Of a stretch of 7,375 bases of DNA, positions 7,234 to 7,375 are shown in pieces. Each line of letters starts with the position of its first letter. Position 1 is the first letter of the stretch. The position numbers and the translations under genes were made by a program. The stretch comes from a bacterium (GTDB taxonomy: Bacteria; Oederibacteriota; JAJYGY01). Below the pieces are notes generated by a model. That model made no database searches, had not been told where the DNA came from, and saw only the letters and a program-made list of their open reading frames with translations. Where the stretch lies: the NCBI GenBank assembly GCA_021790555.1, contig JAJYGY010000192.1, positions 1-7,375 of the forward strand, written 5' to 3'.

Positions 7234-7375
7234 AAAGCCCGCCGAAAAGGCCCTGCTGCTGGGGCTGGTGCCGCCCGGAGGCGAGGAGGAATCCCTGGAA
7301 TCTCTCGGGGAGCTGGCCCTCCTGGCCGAGACGGCCGGGGCCAGGGTGGCGGGGCACCTGCTGCAGGCAGATCGG
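7217..7375 (+). CDS. hflX: GTPase HflX, N-terminal fragment (cut by window end)
   Basis: Only the first 53 codons are present and the frame stays open to the last base. HflX is a GTP-binding protein that associates with the large ribosomal subunit and rescues stalled or heat-damaged ribosomes. The visible part matches the start of the HflX N-terminal domain: a first strand KALLLGLVPPG, then EEESLESLGELALLAETAGARVAG, the conserved pattern of Ser-Leu-x-Glu-Leu-x-x-Leu-Ala-x-Thr-Ala-Gly, and an ending LLQADR where the family has a Gln-x-Arg/Lys strand. The G domain lies outside the window. GTG 7217 is preferred because it follows GGAAGG (7208-7213) at three bases and keeps the first strand; later GTG codons would cut into it. 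It overlaps the upstream stop by 17 bases. Confidence 0.8.
   Translation, partial: MPRSAEKPAEKALLLGLVPPGGEEESLESLGELALLAETAGARVAGHLLQADR

Overview
This is a 7.4 kb, very GC-rich, densely packed, single-strand (+) stretch of chromosome. It comes from a Gram-negative-type bacterium: one gene encodes a signal-peptide protein with a barrel-like, aromatic-rich C-terminal half that looks destined for the outer membrane. The TrpE N-terminus resembles those I recall from Deltaproteobacteria-like and related lineages, but I cannot assign a phylum from this window. I see no mobile element, CRISPR array, tRNA, rRNA or phage gene, and no compositional break.

Layout. (1) 10-402: hisI, phosphoribosyl-AMP cyclohydrolase (histidine synthesis). 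(2) 432-1949: trpE, using a TTG start. (3) 1946-2536: trpG, joined to trpE by an ATGA overlap. (4) 2533-3183: a beta-class carbonic anhydrase, joined to trpG by another ATGA overlap. (5) 3193-5184: a secreted protein with three fibronectin type III domains and a C-terminal putative outer-membrane beta-barrel. (6) about 5055-6308: a DUF1537 / four-carbon acid sugar kinase-type protein, overlapping gene 5 out of frame. (7) A 94-base gap with GC-rich hairpins. (8) 6403-7233: a zinc-ribbon, TPR, two-membrane-helix protein of unknown function. (9) 7217 to the window end: the N-terminus of the ribosome-associated GTPase HflX, cut by the edge.

How it fits together. Genes 1 to 6 lie almost back to back and are probably one transcription unit. 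HisI and TrpE/TrpG feed amino-acid biosynthesis from PRPP/PR-AMP and chorismate, and TrpE carries the motifs expected for tryptophan feedback. The remaining trp genes are not in the window. The carbonic anhydrase is translationally coupled to trpG, which is an unusual partner.

The point most worth checking is the junction of genes 5 and 6. A single base (A at 5038, if T) would create a GTGA motif that both stops the FN3/barrel protein after a terminal aromatic residue and starts the kinase at its expected N-terminus. As given, the FN3 protein runs on for 48 residues of shadow-like sequence inside the kinase gene. I do not see convincing evidence of a wholly new multi-gene system.
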